Shown piece after piece: positions 36,901 through 46,510 of a stretch of DNA of 64,000 nucleotides. The translations under genes and the position numbers were made by a program. Every line of letters starts with the position of its first letter. Within the stretch, counting starts at the first letter, position 1. Source of the stretch: Pseudoalteromonas galatheae (lineage in GTDB: Bacteria > Pseudomonadota > Gammaproteobacteria > Enterobacterales > Alteromonadaceae); contig NZ_PNCO02000002.1 in assembly GCF_005886105.2 (NCBI RefSeq), forward strand, positions 186,001-250,000, read 5' to 3'. The notes under the pieces were generated by a model, which saw only the letters and a program-made list of their open reading frames with translations, was not told the origin of the DNA and searched no databases.

Positions 36901-37508
36901 TAATTAATAAACAAAACATAGCAGAAGTAGATTTTGATAAATCAGCACTCATTCCCGCTATCGTACAAGACGTATTAACCGGGGTAGTGTTGATGCAAGG
37001 CTTTATGAACAAAGAAGCCCTTGAAGTGACACTAGAAAAGCAACTTGTGACTTTTTATTCGCGTTCTAAATCGCGTCTTTGGACCAAAGGTGAAACTTCA
37101 AATAATGTGTTAACTTTGGTGGCAGTGCATACCGATTGTGATAAAGACAGCCTGCTGATTTACGCAAAGCCACAAGGTCCAACTTGCCACCTTGGCAGCG
37201 AAAGTTGCTTTGCGGATACCATGCCAGAGCTTGCATTTTTAGGTAAGCTTGAGCGAGTGATTGCCCAGAGGAAAAATGCATCCCCTGAAAGTAGTTATAC
37301 CGCTTCTTTGTTTGCAAAAGACTTAAGCCGTAGTTGTCAAAAGGTCGGAGAAGAAGGTGTTGAAGTGGCACTGGCGGCGATGAAAAACGACAACGAAGAG
37401 TTGCTCAATGAGTCCGCAGACTTATTGTATCATCTTATTGTCTTATTACAGAGACAAGGGCTTACGCTCAGTGATGTGGTCAATACGCTAAAAGATAGGC
37501 ATCAGTAA
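36897..37508 (+). CDS. hisI: bifunctional phosphoribosyl-AMP cyclohydrolase / phosphoribosyl-ATP pyrophosphatase
   Basis: 203-aa HisIE fusion. The N-terminal cyclohydrolase has [30 protein letters not shown] and zinc residues in HTDCDKDS and [12 protein letters not shown]. The C-terminal pyrophosphatase has [13 protein letters not shown] and [16 protein letters not shown]. Last gene of the operon in the enteric order GDCBHAF(IE). Confidence 0.96.
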   Translation: MIINKQNIAEVDFDKSALIPAIVQDVLTGVVLMQGFMNKEALEVTLEKQLVTFYSRSKSRLWTKGETSNNVLTLVAVHTDCDKDSLLIYAKPQGPTCHLGSESCFADTMPELAFLGKLERVIAQRKNASPESSYTASLFAKDLSRSCQKVGEEGVEVALAAMKNDNEELLNESADLLYHLIVLLQRQGLTLSDVVNTLKDRHQ

Positions 37509-37549
37509 TTTGCGCTTTGGGTAAGTAATCATTTCACCTATCTTTTCGT

Positions 37550-37584
37550 TGGCTTGTTCCGACATCGTGCCGTAACAAGCCAAC
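37550..37584 (+). terminator. hairpin after hisIE, possible operon end
   Basis: Perfect 10-bp inverted repeat TTGGCTTGTT / AACAAGCCAA with a 15-base loop, 41 bp after the hisIE stop. There is no T run, so it may be a processing or stability hairpin, not a true intrinsic terminator. Confidence 0.5.
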
Positions 37585-37726
37585 TTACTATATTTGGGAT
37601 AAATCTGTAATTAGATCAACTCCTATTCATATAAATAAGGTAAACTTCTCATAGTCTTACAACTATGCAGTGGCAAAATATTAGTCTAACTTTAATGGTG
37701 CTATTGCGAACAGTATGGAACGGTTT

Positions 37727-38227
37727 ATGAAAACAAGATTACTTGCTCTAATGTTGGCAGGGTTGACAGCTGTCGGATGTTCAACACTGACTCCTGAGCA
37801 ACAAGAAAAGCTTGATGATATGTCGGGGTGTGAAAAGCTAAATACGCTTCTAAGTGCATCTTCAAATGGGTTTTCTGCGCTTAAAGGCGCTGAAGTTGGT
37901 ACAAAGTTGATTAACTCTTGGCAGGCAAAAGCACATCTAGTTGGCAACAAGTGTCAAATTATAGAAAGTACTTTAGGTAAAACAAAATATACCTGTTCAG
38001 AACAGTTCAAAGAGTACGAAAACGCAGTAAAAATTCATAACTATGCGCAAGGTCTTGCAAAGCAGTGTTTAGATCCCTCTTGGGTGGGTGATAGCCAGAA
38101 AAGTGGTGACCTGATGCGTACGCAAATTATGTCACCGAGCTCGACCAGCAAAATCGCAATTGAACTAGGCAAAGGTCTTGATAAAGTCACGCCATGGATA
38201 GTTACGTTTAATGTAACTGAGAAATAA
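37727..38227 (+). CDS. hypothetical lipoprotein
   Basis: 166-aa probable lipoprotein: MKTRLLALMLAGLTAVGC ends in a lipobox (TAVGC), with mature Cys at residue 18. The remaining 148 residues are polar, with four further Cys (CEKLN, NKCQII, KYTCSEQF, KQCLDP) that could form disulfides. No family recognised. ATG 37727 is preferred over 37715 because GGAA lies seven bases before it. Monocistronic between the his operon and a GT25 gene. Confidence 0.78.
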   Translation: MKTRLLALMLAGLTAVGCSTLTPEQQEKLDDMSGCEKLNTLLSASSNGFSALKGAEVGTKLINSWQAKAHLVGNKCQIIESTLGKTKYTCSEQFKEYENAVKIHNYAQGLAKQCLDPSWVGDSQKSGDLMRTQIMSPSSTSKIAIELGKGLDKVTPWIVTFNVTEK

Positions 38228-38237
38228 AATCCAAAAC

Positions 38238-38262
38238 GCGGAGAAAAACCCTGCTTCTCCGC
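38238..38262 (+). terminator. hairpin after lipoprotein gene
   Basis: Stem GCGGAGAA (38238-38245) / TTCTCCGC (38255-38262), 9-base loop, 10 bp after the stop codon. Only a weak T-rich stretch follows. Confidence 0.55.
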
Positions 38263-38456
38263 TTATCGATTGATTAGCTGAATTAGTTCAGATTAGCATT
38301 TCACGCGTTTTCGACTTCCTTCAACTAGTCTGACTTAGCTTGGATAGATTCTACATTAGGTTGCTAATTTCGACTCTATATCTTAATTTCTTCATTCCAT
38401 CGTCACACAAAAACCGCACACTCTGGTGTACTTATTATGTGGATGTATGCATTATT

Positions 38457-39218
38457 GTGACCAAACCGAATATTTTTCTCATCAATTTAGACTCTTGTAC
38501 AGATAGACTAGCAGAGTCTACTTCTCAATTTGATAAATTCTCACTCCCCTTTGAAAGGGTTAGCGCAGTGAAAGGAGCAGAGCTGAACGCAGATGTATTA
38601 GGCGCGAGCTATTGTAAGAAAAAAAATGCTAAACAGTATTTTCGCCCTTTAACGCTAGGAGAGATAGGTTGTTATCTAAGTCACATGAAAGCACTAAGCA
38701 GAATTGTTGAGTTAAAACTCCCCTATGCTTTTATTTTTGAAGATGATTTTCAACTACACAACGACTTAGCACAGATAGACCAAATGATTGCTTCACTGCC
38801 ATTTGAGTGGGATATGATCAAGCTATTCCAGTCTCAGAAGAACAAAAGAACTCCGATTGCAAGCTTCCCCCTAAACAAATCGCTATCGTTATTTATGCAA
38901 AATAAAGTACCTGCAGGAACGGTTGCTCAGCTTGTAAGTCTTAAGGGGGCAAAGAAAATATTATCCAAATCAATTCCTTTTGGTAGGCCGATCGATATTG
39001 ATTATCAACATTTTTGGGAAAAAGAGCTGAGTGTATTCGTAATGAGTCCTTGTCCTGTCAGCCATGGCGAAAAGTTTGCTAGTACCATAGATAGAGCACC
39101 ACGCGTTACAGGAGCAAAACGGTATTTTTGGCGTAAACAGTTGCTCCAGATAAATAAATTTATAAAAAATAAGTTTTATCGAAGTTTAGTTCTCAAACGC
39201 TATCATCATCATTTCTAA
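38457..39218 (+). CDS. glycosyltransferase family 25 protein
   Basis: About 253 aa, GT25 family (LPS/LOS sialo- and galactosyltransferase type). Recognised from IFLINLDSCTDRL at the N-terminus, LTLGEIGCYLSHMKAL, and AFIFEDDFQL with the acidic motif. DYQHFWEKELSVFVMSPCPV lies towards the end. Probably adds a sugar to a surface glycan. The start is uncertain: GTG 38457 gives the family's usual opening, while the open frame continues to 38340 without a convincing start. It stands alone without other LPS genes and is AT-rich, which could reflect transfer. Confidence 0.8.
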   Translation: MTKPNIFLINLDSCTDRLAESTSQFDKFSLPFERVSAVKGAELNADVLGASYCKKKNAKQYFRPLTLGEIGCYLSHMKALSRIVELKLPYAFIFEDDFQLHNDLAQIDQMIASLPFEWDMIKLFQSQKNKRTPIASFPLNKSLSLFMQNKVPAGTVAQLVSLKGAKKILSKSIPFGRPIDIDYQHFWEKELSVFVMSPCPVSHGEKFASTIDRAPRVTGAKRYFWRKQLLQINKFIKNKFYRSLVLKRYHHHF

Positions 39219-39413
39219 CTACACAGTGTGAAAACCGCTGTATGCCTTTTAACCGATGGGGGCGATGGCTGTACATAATAGAGAAAAATTCGTGTTAAAA
39301 GTGTAATTTATGAGAAGACTTCTGAAAAAGATATGCTAGTATCTAAGATTATTGCAATAAGATTAACTTTTTGCTTAAACCATTAATAATAACAACGTTG
39401 AGGGAGCACAGAC

Positions 39414-39962
39414 GTGTCTATAGAAATCAACTTTGAACTCTCTGATTCAGATCTAGAACACTTCCGTGGAATGATGAAAGCTGCTATCGAAAAAAGTGGC
39501 GATGTGAGTGATGCCGAAATCATTGCTAAAGCGCGAGATTTAGTGGCAACAATGGAAAAATCCAACCTTCCTGAATTTGTTAGTACTCGTCTAATTTCAT
39601 TACAAACGCTAATTGATGCTGTGTTAGATGAAGAATGGCAAATGCCTGAAGATGAAAAGCGAGAGATCATGGCTTCTCTTGCTTATTTCAGTGAGCCAGA
39701 AGATATCGTTCCAGATCATATCCCTGTACTGGGTTATGTGGATGACGCGATTATGATTGAACTTGTATTGCAAGAATTGTCACTAGACTTAAAAGCATAC
39801 CGTGAATTCTGTGGCTTTAGAGCTACTGAAGAAGCAAGGCGTGGTGATAACGCCAAAGTAGACCGTGAAAGCTGGCTAGCAGGTACACGCTCTCAGATCC
39901 GCTCTTCTATGCGTAGAGGCCGCTCTAAGAACCGTTCACGCTTCTTCTCTCGCATTATGTAA
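39414..39962 (+). CDS. YkvA family (DUF1232) protein
   Basis: 182-aa protein with a YkvA/DUF1232 core near 90-135: EKREIMASLAYFSEPEDIVPDHIPVLGYVDDAIMIEL. Homologues are small proteins of unknown function, often membrane-associated. The C-terminus is strongly basic (RSSMRRGRSKNRSRFFSRIM), suggesting nucleic-acid or membrane-lipid contact. The start is GTG at 39414 with GAGGGAG upstream. Followed by a strong terminator; single gene. Confidence 0.85.
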   Translation: MSIEINFELSDSDLEHFRGMMKAAIEKSGDVSDAEIIAKARDLVATMEKSNLPEFVSTRLISLQTLIDAVLDEEWQMPEDEKREIMASLAYFSEPEDIVPDHIPVLGYVDDAIMIELVLQELSLDLKAYREFCGFRATEEARRGDNAKVDRESWLAGTRSQIRSSMRRGRSKNRSRFFSRIM

Positions 39963-40015
39963 GTTAAGTTGTTCTAAGTTAAGCTAATTGCGACTGAGCT
40001 TAGGACTACGGATTT

Positions 40016-40044
40016 AAAAGGGCTGATAGTTATCAGCCCTTTTT
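40016..40044. terminator. convergent terminator YkvA gene / M61 peptidase gene
   Basis: Stem AAAAGGGCTGATA with TATCAGCCCTTTT on a 2-base loop, T run on the plus side and A run on the other, placed between two convergent stop codons. Confidence 0.88.
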
Positions 40045-40053
40045 GATTAGGCA

Positions 40054-41832
40054 TTATTTTATTTCATTTGGGTGAGAAACACCCATCCATGCTTTATAAA
40101 GTAATGCTTGCTCGTTTGATGGGTTTGGCATGAATGTTATTTTTTTAGGCTTATCATGGTCACGGTCAAGCTTGATTTTGGTATTCATTAACTTATCTCG
40201 ACGGATAAAATCTATTGTGATTGTTTGACCTGGCTCGAAGTTTTCTAAGCTTGTTTTTAAATCTTTACGAACATGGTGCTTATCAAATGCAACGATAAGA
40301 TCGCCTGCTGTTAACCCCGCTTGCCATGCATTTCCTTCACGAGCCACATGGGTCAGCTCCAGTAACTGACCCTTTTGCCTTGCCATACCATTTAAGCCAG
40401 CAATCACTTTTGCCGACTCTGGATAACCATAAACAAGCCCTACTTTGTCGAATAATTTGTCAAAATCTATATTCGCTGGCGTATCAACATATTCATTCCA
40501 CCAAGCACTATAGTCTAGGTCTGTGAGCTCTTTTAGGATGTTTTTAACATCTTCGCTGGTGAAGCTGTGTGGCAGTTTGTGCTGTTTGTAAAGCGCTTTA
40601 TGAACGTCACGGTAGCTAATTTTTCCGTTTGACTTTGCGAGTAAGTCAATATCAAGCGCCATGGATACCAACGCCCCTTCTGAATAGATATTGGTGCTGT
40701 AATTTATCCCATGATCGCCACCTTGATTGATCCATTTATCAAAGCTCGTTGCTGCGACTGACTGAATATGACGACCAGGAGTTTTCAAATGACGGTTAAC
40801 ACGCTTAGTCAGCATGTTAAGATATTCATCATTGGTGGTGATCCCTGCGCTTAGCAGTAAATAATCCTCAAAGTAGCTGGTTGAGCCTTCTGCTAGCCAC
40901 AATAAATCAGTGTAGTTTGGTGCGACGTAATCATAAGGAACCATACCTGCTGGGCGATAGTTTTTGACATTCCACGTGTGAATGAATTCATGTGCTGCAG
41001 TAGAGATAAAACCAATGTAATCATCTCTGTCTTTAAAACTGTTCCTATGTCTTTGAATAATCGTCGAGTTTAAGTGCTCAGTTGCCCCTCGTGCACCACT
41101 GGTTGCATGCACCATAAAGACATAACGGTCATAAGGATAATCGTGCCAAATAAGCGTGCCGGTTTGAACGAGTTTTTTAAGATCAGCGAGCATTTGGTCA
41201 ACGTCATAGTTGCCGTTGCCCCAAATAACTAATTCATATTTACGGCCATCTACCTCAAACTTATGCAGTTGATTAATGCCAGTTTCAATAGGGGAATCTA
41301 ACAATATGTCATAGTTATCGGCTTTGAAGCTATGTTTTGAATCGGCAAAGTCCATACCGGAAACAGAGCGCCAGTCTTTCGGAACATTGAGTTCAACAGA
41401 TACAGGCTCAGATCTGAAAGATTCACTAAACATCAAAAAGCCAGATGCATCGATAAACGCGTGGGTGTCGTCTATGTGTCTGGCTCGAAGACCTAACTCA
41501 TTGGCATAAATCTGGTATTTAACCGTCAGTTCGGTCGGCTCGCTAAGGTGTACACGCCATGTGCTTTTATCAATTTTTTCCCATTTTTGTACTTGTCCGT
41601 TTTGAGACTTGGCGTCAAAAAAGCGTACGCCATTGGCTAAATCCAATATCTCGTAGCGACCTGTGCGCCAATCTGGGAGTTGCACATCAATGCTTGACTG
41701 TGAGGATTTTGGAAACTTTACTTCCACTTCTGCGAGGTGATGCTGTGGTTGCGTAATTGAAATACGGTAGTCGACGTCAGCATAAACACTAAATGTTGCT
41801 GTACATGCTAAGGCAATAAGACTTTTCTTCAT
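40054..41832 (-). CDS. M61-family metallopeptidase with PDZ domain
   Basis: 592-aa exported peptidase of the glycyl-aminopeptidase family. A signal peptide (1-18, ending SVYA) is followed by an N-terminal beta domain (20-190). The zinc motif AAHEFIHTWNVKNYRP is near 283, with WLAEGSTSYFEDY supplying the Glu ligand near 317. A PDZ domain at about 480-555 includes GNAWQAGLTAGDLIVAFD. Likely cleaves N-terminal Gly or Ala residues of peptides in the periplasm. Single gene. Confidence 0.92.
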   Translation of the reverse strand: MKKSLIALACTATFSVYADVDYRISITQPQHHLAEVEVKFPKSSQSSIDVQLPDWRTGRYEILDLANGVRFFDAKSQNGQVQKWEKIDKSTWRVHLSEPTELTVKYQIYANELGLRARHIDDTHAFIDASGFLMFSESFRSEPVSVELNVPKDWRSVSGMDFADSKHSFKADNYDILLDSPIETGINQLHKFEVDGRKYELVIWGNGNYDVDQMLADLKKLVQTGTLIWHDYPYDRYVFMVHATSGARGATEHLNSTIIQRHRNSFKDRDDYIGFISTAAHEFIHTWNVKNYRPAGMVPYDYVAPNYTDLLWLAEGSTSYFEDYLLLSAGITTNDEYLNMLTKRVNRHLKTPGRHIQSVAATSFDKWINQGGDHGINYSTNIYSEGALVSMALDIDLLAKSNGKISYRDVHKALYKQHKLPHSFTSEDVKNILKELTDLDYSAWWNEYVDTPANIDFDKLFDKVGLVYGYPESAKVIAGLNGMARQKGQLLELTHVAREGNAWQAGLTAGDLIVAFDKHHVRKDLKTSLENFEPGQTITIDFIRRDKLMNTKIKLDRDHDKPKKITFMPNPSNEQALLYKAWMGVSHPNEIK

Positions 41833-42009
41833 TATTATTTGTCGGTAATTCGAGATATGATCAATTTACCAAATCAGCAACTTACACGCTAAGTAATATC
41901 GATGAGTAAACAGCAAACTCCGATACGTTACCACGTTAAATTTCTGCACATAACGACCTAATTTGTTGTAGACTTAATAACTAAGAGATTATTTTATGAT
42001 TGGAAATCT

Positions 42010-43542
42010 GTGACTGACAATGCCTTAATGCTCGAGCAAAAATTAAAGCAAGCCATCGAGGCTAGAAAAACGCTTGAGGATGCAAGAAAACAACAAGTAG
42101 AACTTCTAACTCAGTTTGCTGCAAAGTTATCCCTCGCCTGCAAAGGGCAAGATGTTTCGCTTGATAATCAGCTGGCTAAGTTTCGTACTGTGCTTAATAA
42201 AGGTGTTGATTTTGAGCAGCTAGCGCCGTTTATCGATGGTATCTCTGAGCCATTGAAGTCTCAAGAAGTGACCAACTCCAATAACCAAAAAGCGTTGCAA
42301 GTAGCGATTCAACAAAGCGGCAAGTTGCTGCAAAAACTTAAAGGCTTGCCAAATGAATCACGCAGAAAGTTGCGTCATTTGTTAGATGTTGAACTTGAAG
42401 AAATTAACTCCACTAATGCTTACATCCCAGTGCTAGAGTCTTTAGTTTCAATTTATCACACCGTTTTGCAATCTAAAGTAGAAGTTAGGGAAGAAACCGG
42501 CGATGGCCGTCATCCTGAGTTAGCTGCAGAGCTTCAAGCTTTAATCAACGAATTAATTTTCGAAGACGAAGTGATAGAAAAGGTTAAAGAGATCCGGGCA
42601 AGCGTTGCTGACGATGACAGTTTAGATAATTTATATTCTGCAGCGACAGAGATCATTAAAATTATTGCGCAAACGATTGCCAAAGAACGCCAATCTGCGC
42701 AAGGCTTCTTAGTTTCTTTAAATCAGACACTAGAAGAGCTACATCGTTCTATTGTTGAAACAACAGCACGTTCAAAATCAACATCTAAAGAGCTGCAATC
42801 GTTAAACAATAAAATTGAATCAAAAATTCAGAACTTAAATCAGCAAACCCAAAACGCCAGCTCAATAACAGAACTTAAGGCCTTGGTCGATAATGAGTTG
42901 AAGCTATTGAGTGCAGATTTGATAGCGCGTGAAAAACTCGAAAAAAATGAGCGAGAGGCGCTGCTAGACTCCTTTGATGCAATTAATAATCGAATTAACA
43001 TTTTAGAATCTAAAGTTTCAAATTATAAAAAACGGCTCAGTGAACAAAAATTCAAAAGCTTACTGGATAGCTTAACCAAATTACCAAATAGAGCCGCGTT
43101 TGATGAGCGTCTAACCCATGAAATGCATTTATTTGAGATTAATGACTCAGATGTGACTCTAGTTGTGATCGACGTCGATCACTTCAAGTCAATCAACGAC
43201 CGCTATGGACATAGCGCGGGCGACAAAACATTACAGGTGATCGCAAGAGCGCTTAAAAAGTCTATCAGGAAAAGCGATTTCATCGCACGTTACGGCGGTG
43301 AGGAATTTGTCTTGCTAATGCCGGGGATGCCATTGACTCATGCGCAAAAACCGCTTGAAAAAGTCAGGCAAGTCATTAAATCTATACCATTCAAATTTAA
43401 AGAAAAAGAAGTCGAAATTACGATTTCTCTCGGCGCTACTCAGTTTGTCAAAGGGGATACAGCGCTCAGTGCCTTTGACCGAGCCGATGCTGCGCTTTAT
43501 GAAGCGAAGAACAGCGGGCGAGATAGGCTATGTTTTAAGTAA
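42010..43542 (+). CDS. soluble diguanylate cyclase with long helical N-terminus
   Basis: 510-aa protein without membrane segments. Residues 1-340 are helical and coiled-coil-like (ETTARSKSTSKELQSLNNKIESK...). The GGDEF domain (about 345-510) is intact: ARYGGEEFVLLMPG near 425 with the inhibitory-site RKSD five residues before it, and VVIDVDHFKSINDRYGHSAGDK. It makes cyclic-di-GMP. The start is GTG at 42010 with GGAAA upstream. The architecture resembles that of other marine gammaproteobacterial cyclases whose N-terminal domain is uncharacterised. Confidence 0.9.
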   Translation: MTDNALMLEQKLKQAIEARKTLEDARKQQVELLTQFAAKLSLACKGQDVSLDNQLAKFRTVLNKGVDFEQLAPFIDGISEPLKSQEVTNSNNQKALQVAIQQSGKLLQKLKGLPNESRRKLRHLLDVELEEINSTNAYIPVLESLVSIYHTVLQSKVEVREETGDGRHPELAAELQALINELIFEDEVIEKVKEIRASVADDDSLDNLYSAATEIIKIIAQTIAKERQSAQGFLVSLNQTLEELHRSIVETTARSKSTSKELQSLNNKIESKIQNLNQQTQNASSITELKALVDNELKLLSADLIAREKLEKNEREALLDSFDAINNRINILESKVSNYKKRLSEQKFKSLLDSLTKLPNRAAFDERLTHEMHLFEINDSDVTLVVIDVDHFKSINDRYGHSAGDKTLQVIARALKKSIRKSDFIARYGGEEFVLLMPGMPLTHAQKPLEKVRQVIKSIPFKFKEKEVEITISLGATQFVKGDTALSAFDRADAALYEAKNSGRDRLCFK

Positions 43543-43606
43543 ATAGAGTTAACTTGGGTAAAGGCTGAGTGGCGAGCTTTTATACTCGTCCCCGCTTTGC
43601 TTAGTT

Positions 43607-43816
43607 ATACCAATTCGTTTAATTAAGCGTTCTATTTTGAGGCAAGAAAATCTTGTCGATAACACCGCTACCGCGTCCTGCTATCGCCAAGGTACCTACA
43701 TCCATGTAGGCAAGGCGAAAATTTTGCTGTTTAGTTGTTCTAAATGAGAAATTTTTAACGCAGTTAGCGTCTGATTTGCTCCTTCAAATTGAGCAAGTAT
43801 TAAGACTAGTTGGTAT
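43607..43816 (-). repeat. ATACCAATT-end repeat, copy D (long, 210 bp)
   Basis: Ends ATACCAATT and AGTTGGTAT. Read on the minus strand it matches copy A (25999-26207) almost base for base along its whole length. It contains CCTACATCCATGTAGG, a perfect palindrome around CC. It fills most of the 311-bp gap between the cyclase gene and ppnN and has no coding capacity. Confidence 0.85.
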
Positions 43817-43853
43817 TACCACCCGCTGCGCATAACAAACAAGGAGTAAGCCT

Positions 43854-45197
43854 ATGCAAATAGAGCTAAACCCAACTGGGGTTCTTAACTTATTATCAAG
43901 ATTGGAAGTCGATTTACTTCAGCAGTCAACCACAAGTGAGAGGTATAGGCTTTTTAGAAATTGTGCATTGGCGGTGTTGAACGTAGGTAGCCATACTGAT
44001 TCCAGCTCAGAAATATACGATAAATATGAAGATTTTGATATTCAGCTACTCGCACGTGAGCGAGGAATAAAAATTGCGTTAAGCAATCCCCCCGAGTCAG
44101 CTTTTGTCGATGGTCAAATAATTACCGGTATTCATGAGCACATATTCTCTGTGATCCGCGATATACTTTTTATTTGTCAAAAATACCATGGTGAGAATAA
44201 ATCTCCGGTGGAAATTACTCATATGGTTTTTGACATGCTGCGTAACGCCGATGCGCTTGAAGTGAATAAAGACCCTAACATGATTGTCTGTTGGGGCGGT
44301 CATTCAATCAATGAAGTTGAATACAAATATACCAAGGAAGTGGGCTATCAACTGGGCCTTCGTGGTCTGAATATTTGTACTGGTTGTGGACCAGGAGCTA
44401 TGAAAGGGCCAATGAAAGGAGCTACAATTGGCCATGCCAAGCAACGGATCTCTAATAATCGTTATTTAGGGTTAACCGAGCCCAGTATTATTGCCGCTGA
44501 GCCGCCTAATCCTATTGTTAATGAATTAGTGATTTTGCCTGATATTGAAAAACGTCTAGAAGCGTTTATCCGTATCGCACATGGCATTATTATTTTCCCA
44601 GGCGGTGCCGGAACAGCTGAAGAGCTGCTTTATTTACTGGGTATTTTGTTACATCCAGAAAACGAAAAGCAATGTTTACCTGTGATCTTAACTGGCCCTA
44701 AAGAGTCAGCTGCATATTTTGAAGAGCTCAGTGCTTTTGTTGAAAAAACACTTGGGAAAGAAGCCCTGTCTAAGTTTGAGATTATCGTAGACAATCCAGA
44801 ACTGGTAGCCAAAAAGCTCAAGCAGTCGATGGCAACGGTGCGTGAGTATCGTAAGTCTCAGGGTGATGCCTATTACTTTAATTGGACATTAAAGATTGAA
44901 AATGATTTTCAGCATCCTTTTTCACCGACGCATGAAAATATGTCTGGCTTAGACTTACACTTAGCGCAACCAAAACAATTACTGGCCGCTAACTTAAGAC
45001 GTGCTTTTTCTGGTATTGTTGCCGGTAACGTGAAGGATGAAGGTATTACAGCAATTAAACAGCACGGTCCGTATGAATTAAGTGGTGATAAATCACTGAT
45101 GGCCGATATGGATAAGCTGTTGGGTGCATTTGTAGCTCAAGGGCGAATGAAGTTACCTGGAAGCAAATATATACCGTGTTATAAAATTAAAGCTTAG
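43854..45197 (+). CDS. ppnN: nucleotide 5'-monophosphate nucleosidase PpnN
   Basis: 447-aa LOG-family enzyme (YgdH), which splits purine and pyrimidine monophosphates into base and ribose 5-phosphate; the E. coli enzyme is activated by (p)ppGpp. Seen: [24 protein letters not shown], the [16 protein letters not shown] loop, and the catalytic LOG motif [15 protein letters not shown] near 258-272. N- and C-terminal regulatory domains are full length. AAGGAG precedes the ATG. Followed after 5 bp by xni. Confidence 0.95.
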   Translation: MQIELNPTGVLNLLSRLEVDLLQQSTTSERYRLFRNCALAVLNVGSHTDSSSEIYDKYEDFDIQLLARERGIKIALSNPPESAFVDGQIITGIHEHIFSVIRDILFICQKYHGENKSPVEITHMVFDMLRNADALEVNKDPNMIVCWGGHSINEVEYKYTKEVGYQLGLRGLNICTGCGPGAMKGPMKGATIGHAKQRISNNRYLGLTEPSIIAAEPPNPIVNELVILPDIEKRLEAFIRIAHGIIIFPGGAGTAEELLYLLGILLHPENEKQCLPVILTGPKESAAYFEELSAFVEKTLGKEALSKFEIIVDNPELVAKKLKQSMATVREYRKSQGDAYYFNWTLKIENDFQHPFSPTHENMSGLDLHLAQPKQLLAANLRRAFSGIVAGNVKDEGITAIKQHGPYELSGDKSLMADMDKLLGAFVAQGRMKLPGSKYIPCYKIKA

Positions 45198-45202
45198 AGT
45201 GA

Positions 45203-45973
45203 ATGAATAATTTGTTGTTAATAGATGCGCTTAACCTTATCAGGCGCATCTATGCCGTTAACGAACCAAAAGGTAATAAAGAACAAGAGGCTCATATTAA
45301 GGCCTCTTGTCTTCGTGTAGAGCAAGCTACTCGTAGCTTGTTACGTAAAACGGGGGCGACACACGCCGTTGCGGTCTTTGATGGTGATAAAAGTTGGCGT
45401 TATCACTTCTACCCAAAATATAAAATAAGTCGTCAACCTATGCCCGAATTCCTAAATCATAACCTCGATAAGTTTTCAGAAGCGTTTGCAAGTGTTGGTG
45501 TTAAATCATTTAATCCCGAACATGATGAAGCTGATGATGTGATAGCGACACTTGCTTGTAAAGCCGCTGCCGCCAATGTTAACTGCACGATAGTATCGAC
45601 TGATAAAGGCTTCTTACCCCTGATCAATGATGCTATCTCTGTGTACGACTATTTCAAAAAGTCGATAATTTCGCTTGAAGATATCAAAAGTCGATTTTCT
45701 GTGACCCAAAGCAAGCTCGAAATGTTTTGGGCATTAAGTGGTGACAAGACGAACGATATTCCAGGTGTTGCTGGGGTTGGTGTCAAAACAGCGCAAGAGC
45801 TGCTTGCAAAGCATGATGACTTTGAAAATATGCTAAAAGATGAGACAGTAAAGCCTGCTGCAAAAGCAAAATTAGAGGCCGGAGCAAGCGATTATGTTAC
45901 AAGTCTGGCACTAGTGACACTAAGGAGAGATATTGAAATTGGCTTTAGTTTGAAGGATATACGAGTGGTTTGA
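45203..45973 (+). CDS. xni: flap endonuclease Xni (ExoIX)
   Basis: 256-aa 5'-nuclease-like protein related to the N-terminal domain of DNA polymerase I. Seen: LLLIDALNLIRRIYAV with the first metal Asp, AVFDGDKSWRYHFYPKYK, EADDVIATLA, and the helix-hairpin-helix region GDKTNDIPGVAGVGVKTAQELL. Lacks several acidic residues found in full FEN enzymes, as Xni does. Cotranscribed with ppnN; the two genes are also close together in E. coli. Confidence 0.93.
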   Translation: MNNLLLIDALNLIRRIYAVNEPKGNKEQEAHIKASCLRVEQATRSLLRKTGATHAVAVFDGDKSWRYHFYPKYKISRQPMPEFLNHNLDKFSEAFASVGVKSFNPEHDEADDVIATLACKAAAANVNCTIVSTDKGFLPLINDAISVYDYFKKSIISLEDIKSRFSVTQSKLEMFWALSGDKTNDIPGVAGVGVKTAQELLAKHDDFENMLKDETVKPAAKAKLEAGASDYVTSLALVTLRRDIEIGFSLKDIRVV

Positions 45974-46111
45974 AGGGACTTTTTATTGGCAATGTATTAC
46001 ATCGTCGCTAAGCGCTAGGCTAATGTAGGTGACTTTGATATATTGCATGCAAGCGTATCTCAGTTTTGTTGATACAGAGTCCATTTTACCCATTCTTTAT
46101 TGAGCAGTTAG

Positions 46112-46510
46112 ATGATTAGGAAAATATTACAGTACATATTTCTTGGCCTTGCGGTTTACGTTACTGTGGTGTTTCTCGTTATCAACTACTATAAAGATGA
46201 TCCGCAAGCGATGATTTGGCAGGATCGAGAAGCATTTAATAATCGTTTCATTCGTAACCTTAGCCTTGAAAAACCAACTGAGTTGGATACAGTATTAGAT
46301 ACCTTGGGTAGTCCGGATCTAACGTATGTAAAGAAGAAACAAGATAATACGATTTTACAAATTGTATTTTATCGTACTCAGCTTGTAAAACCGGACGGGA
46401 TTACGACGGAAGATGAATGTACTGGATTATTATTTGAAAATGGCGTACTGAAGCTTTGGGGTCCTGGTGCAAGGGTTACATTTGATAAAGTGTCATACCA
46501 ATCAGATTAA
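46112..46510 (+). CDS. DUF3192 family protein
   Basis: 132-aa membrane-anchored protein: one N-terminal hydrophobic segment (about 8-25), then a DUF3192-like domain with ELDTVLDTLGSPDLTYVKK and GITTEDECTGLLFENGVLKLWG. Function unknown; family members are small gammaproteobacterial envelope proteins. The last four sense codons (Tyr-Gln-Ser-Asp) and the TAA stop are read from the first bases of repeat copy E. The native C-terminus may therefore have been replaced by repeat sequence. Confidence 0.82.
   Translation: MIRKILQYIFLGLAVYVTVVFLVINYYKDDPQAMIWQDREAFNNRFIRNLSLEKPTELDTVLDTLGSPDLTYVKKKQDNTILQIVFYRTQLVKPDGITTEDECTGLLFENGVLKLWGPGARVTFDKVSYQSD

Noticed and set aside
38340..38456. N-terminal extension of the GT25 protein (39 extra residues).
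   Set aside because: It would start at TTG without a ribosome binding site and does not resemble the family's N-terminus.
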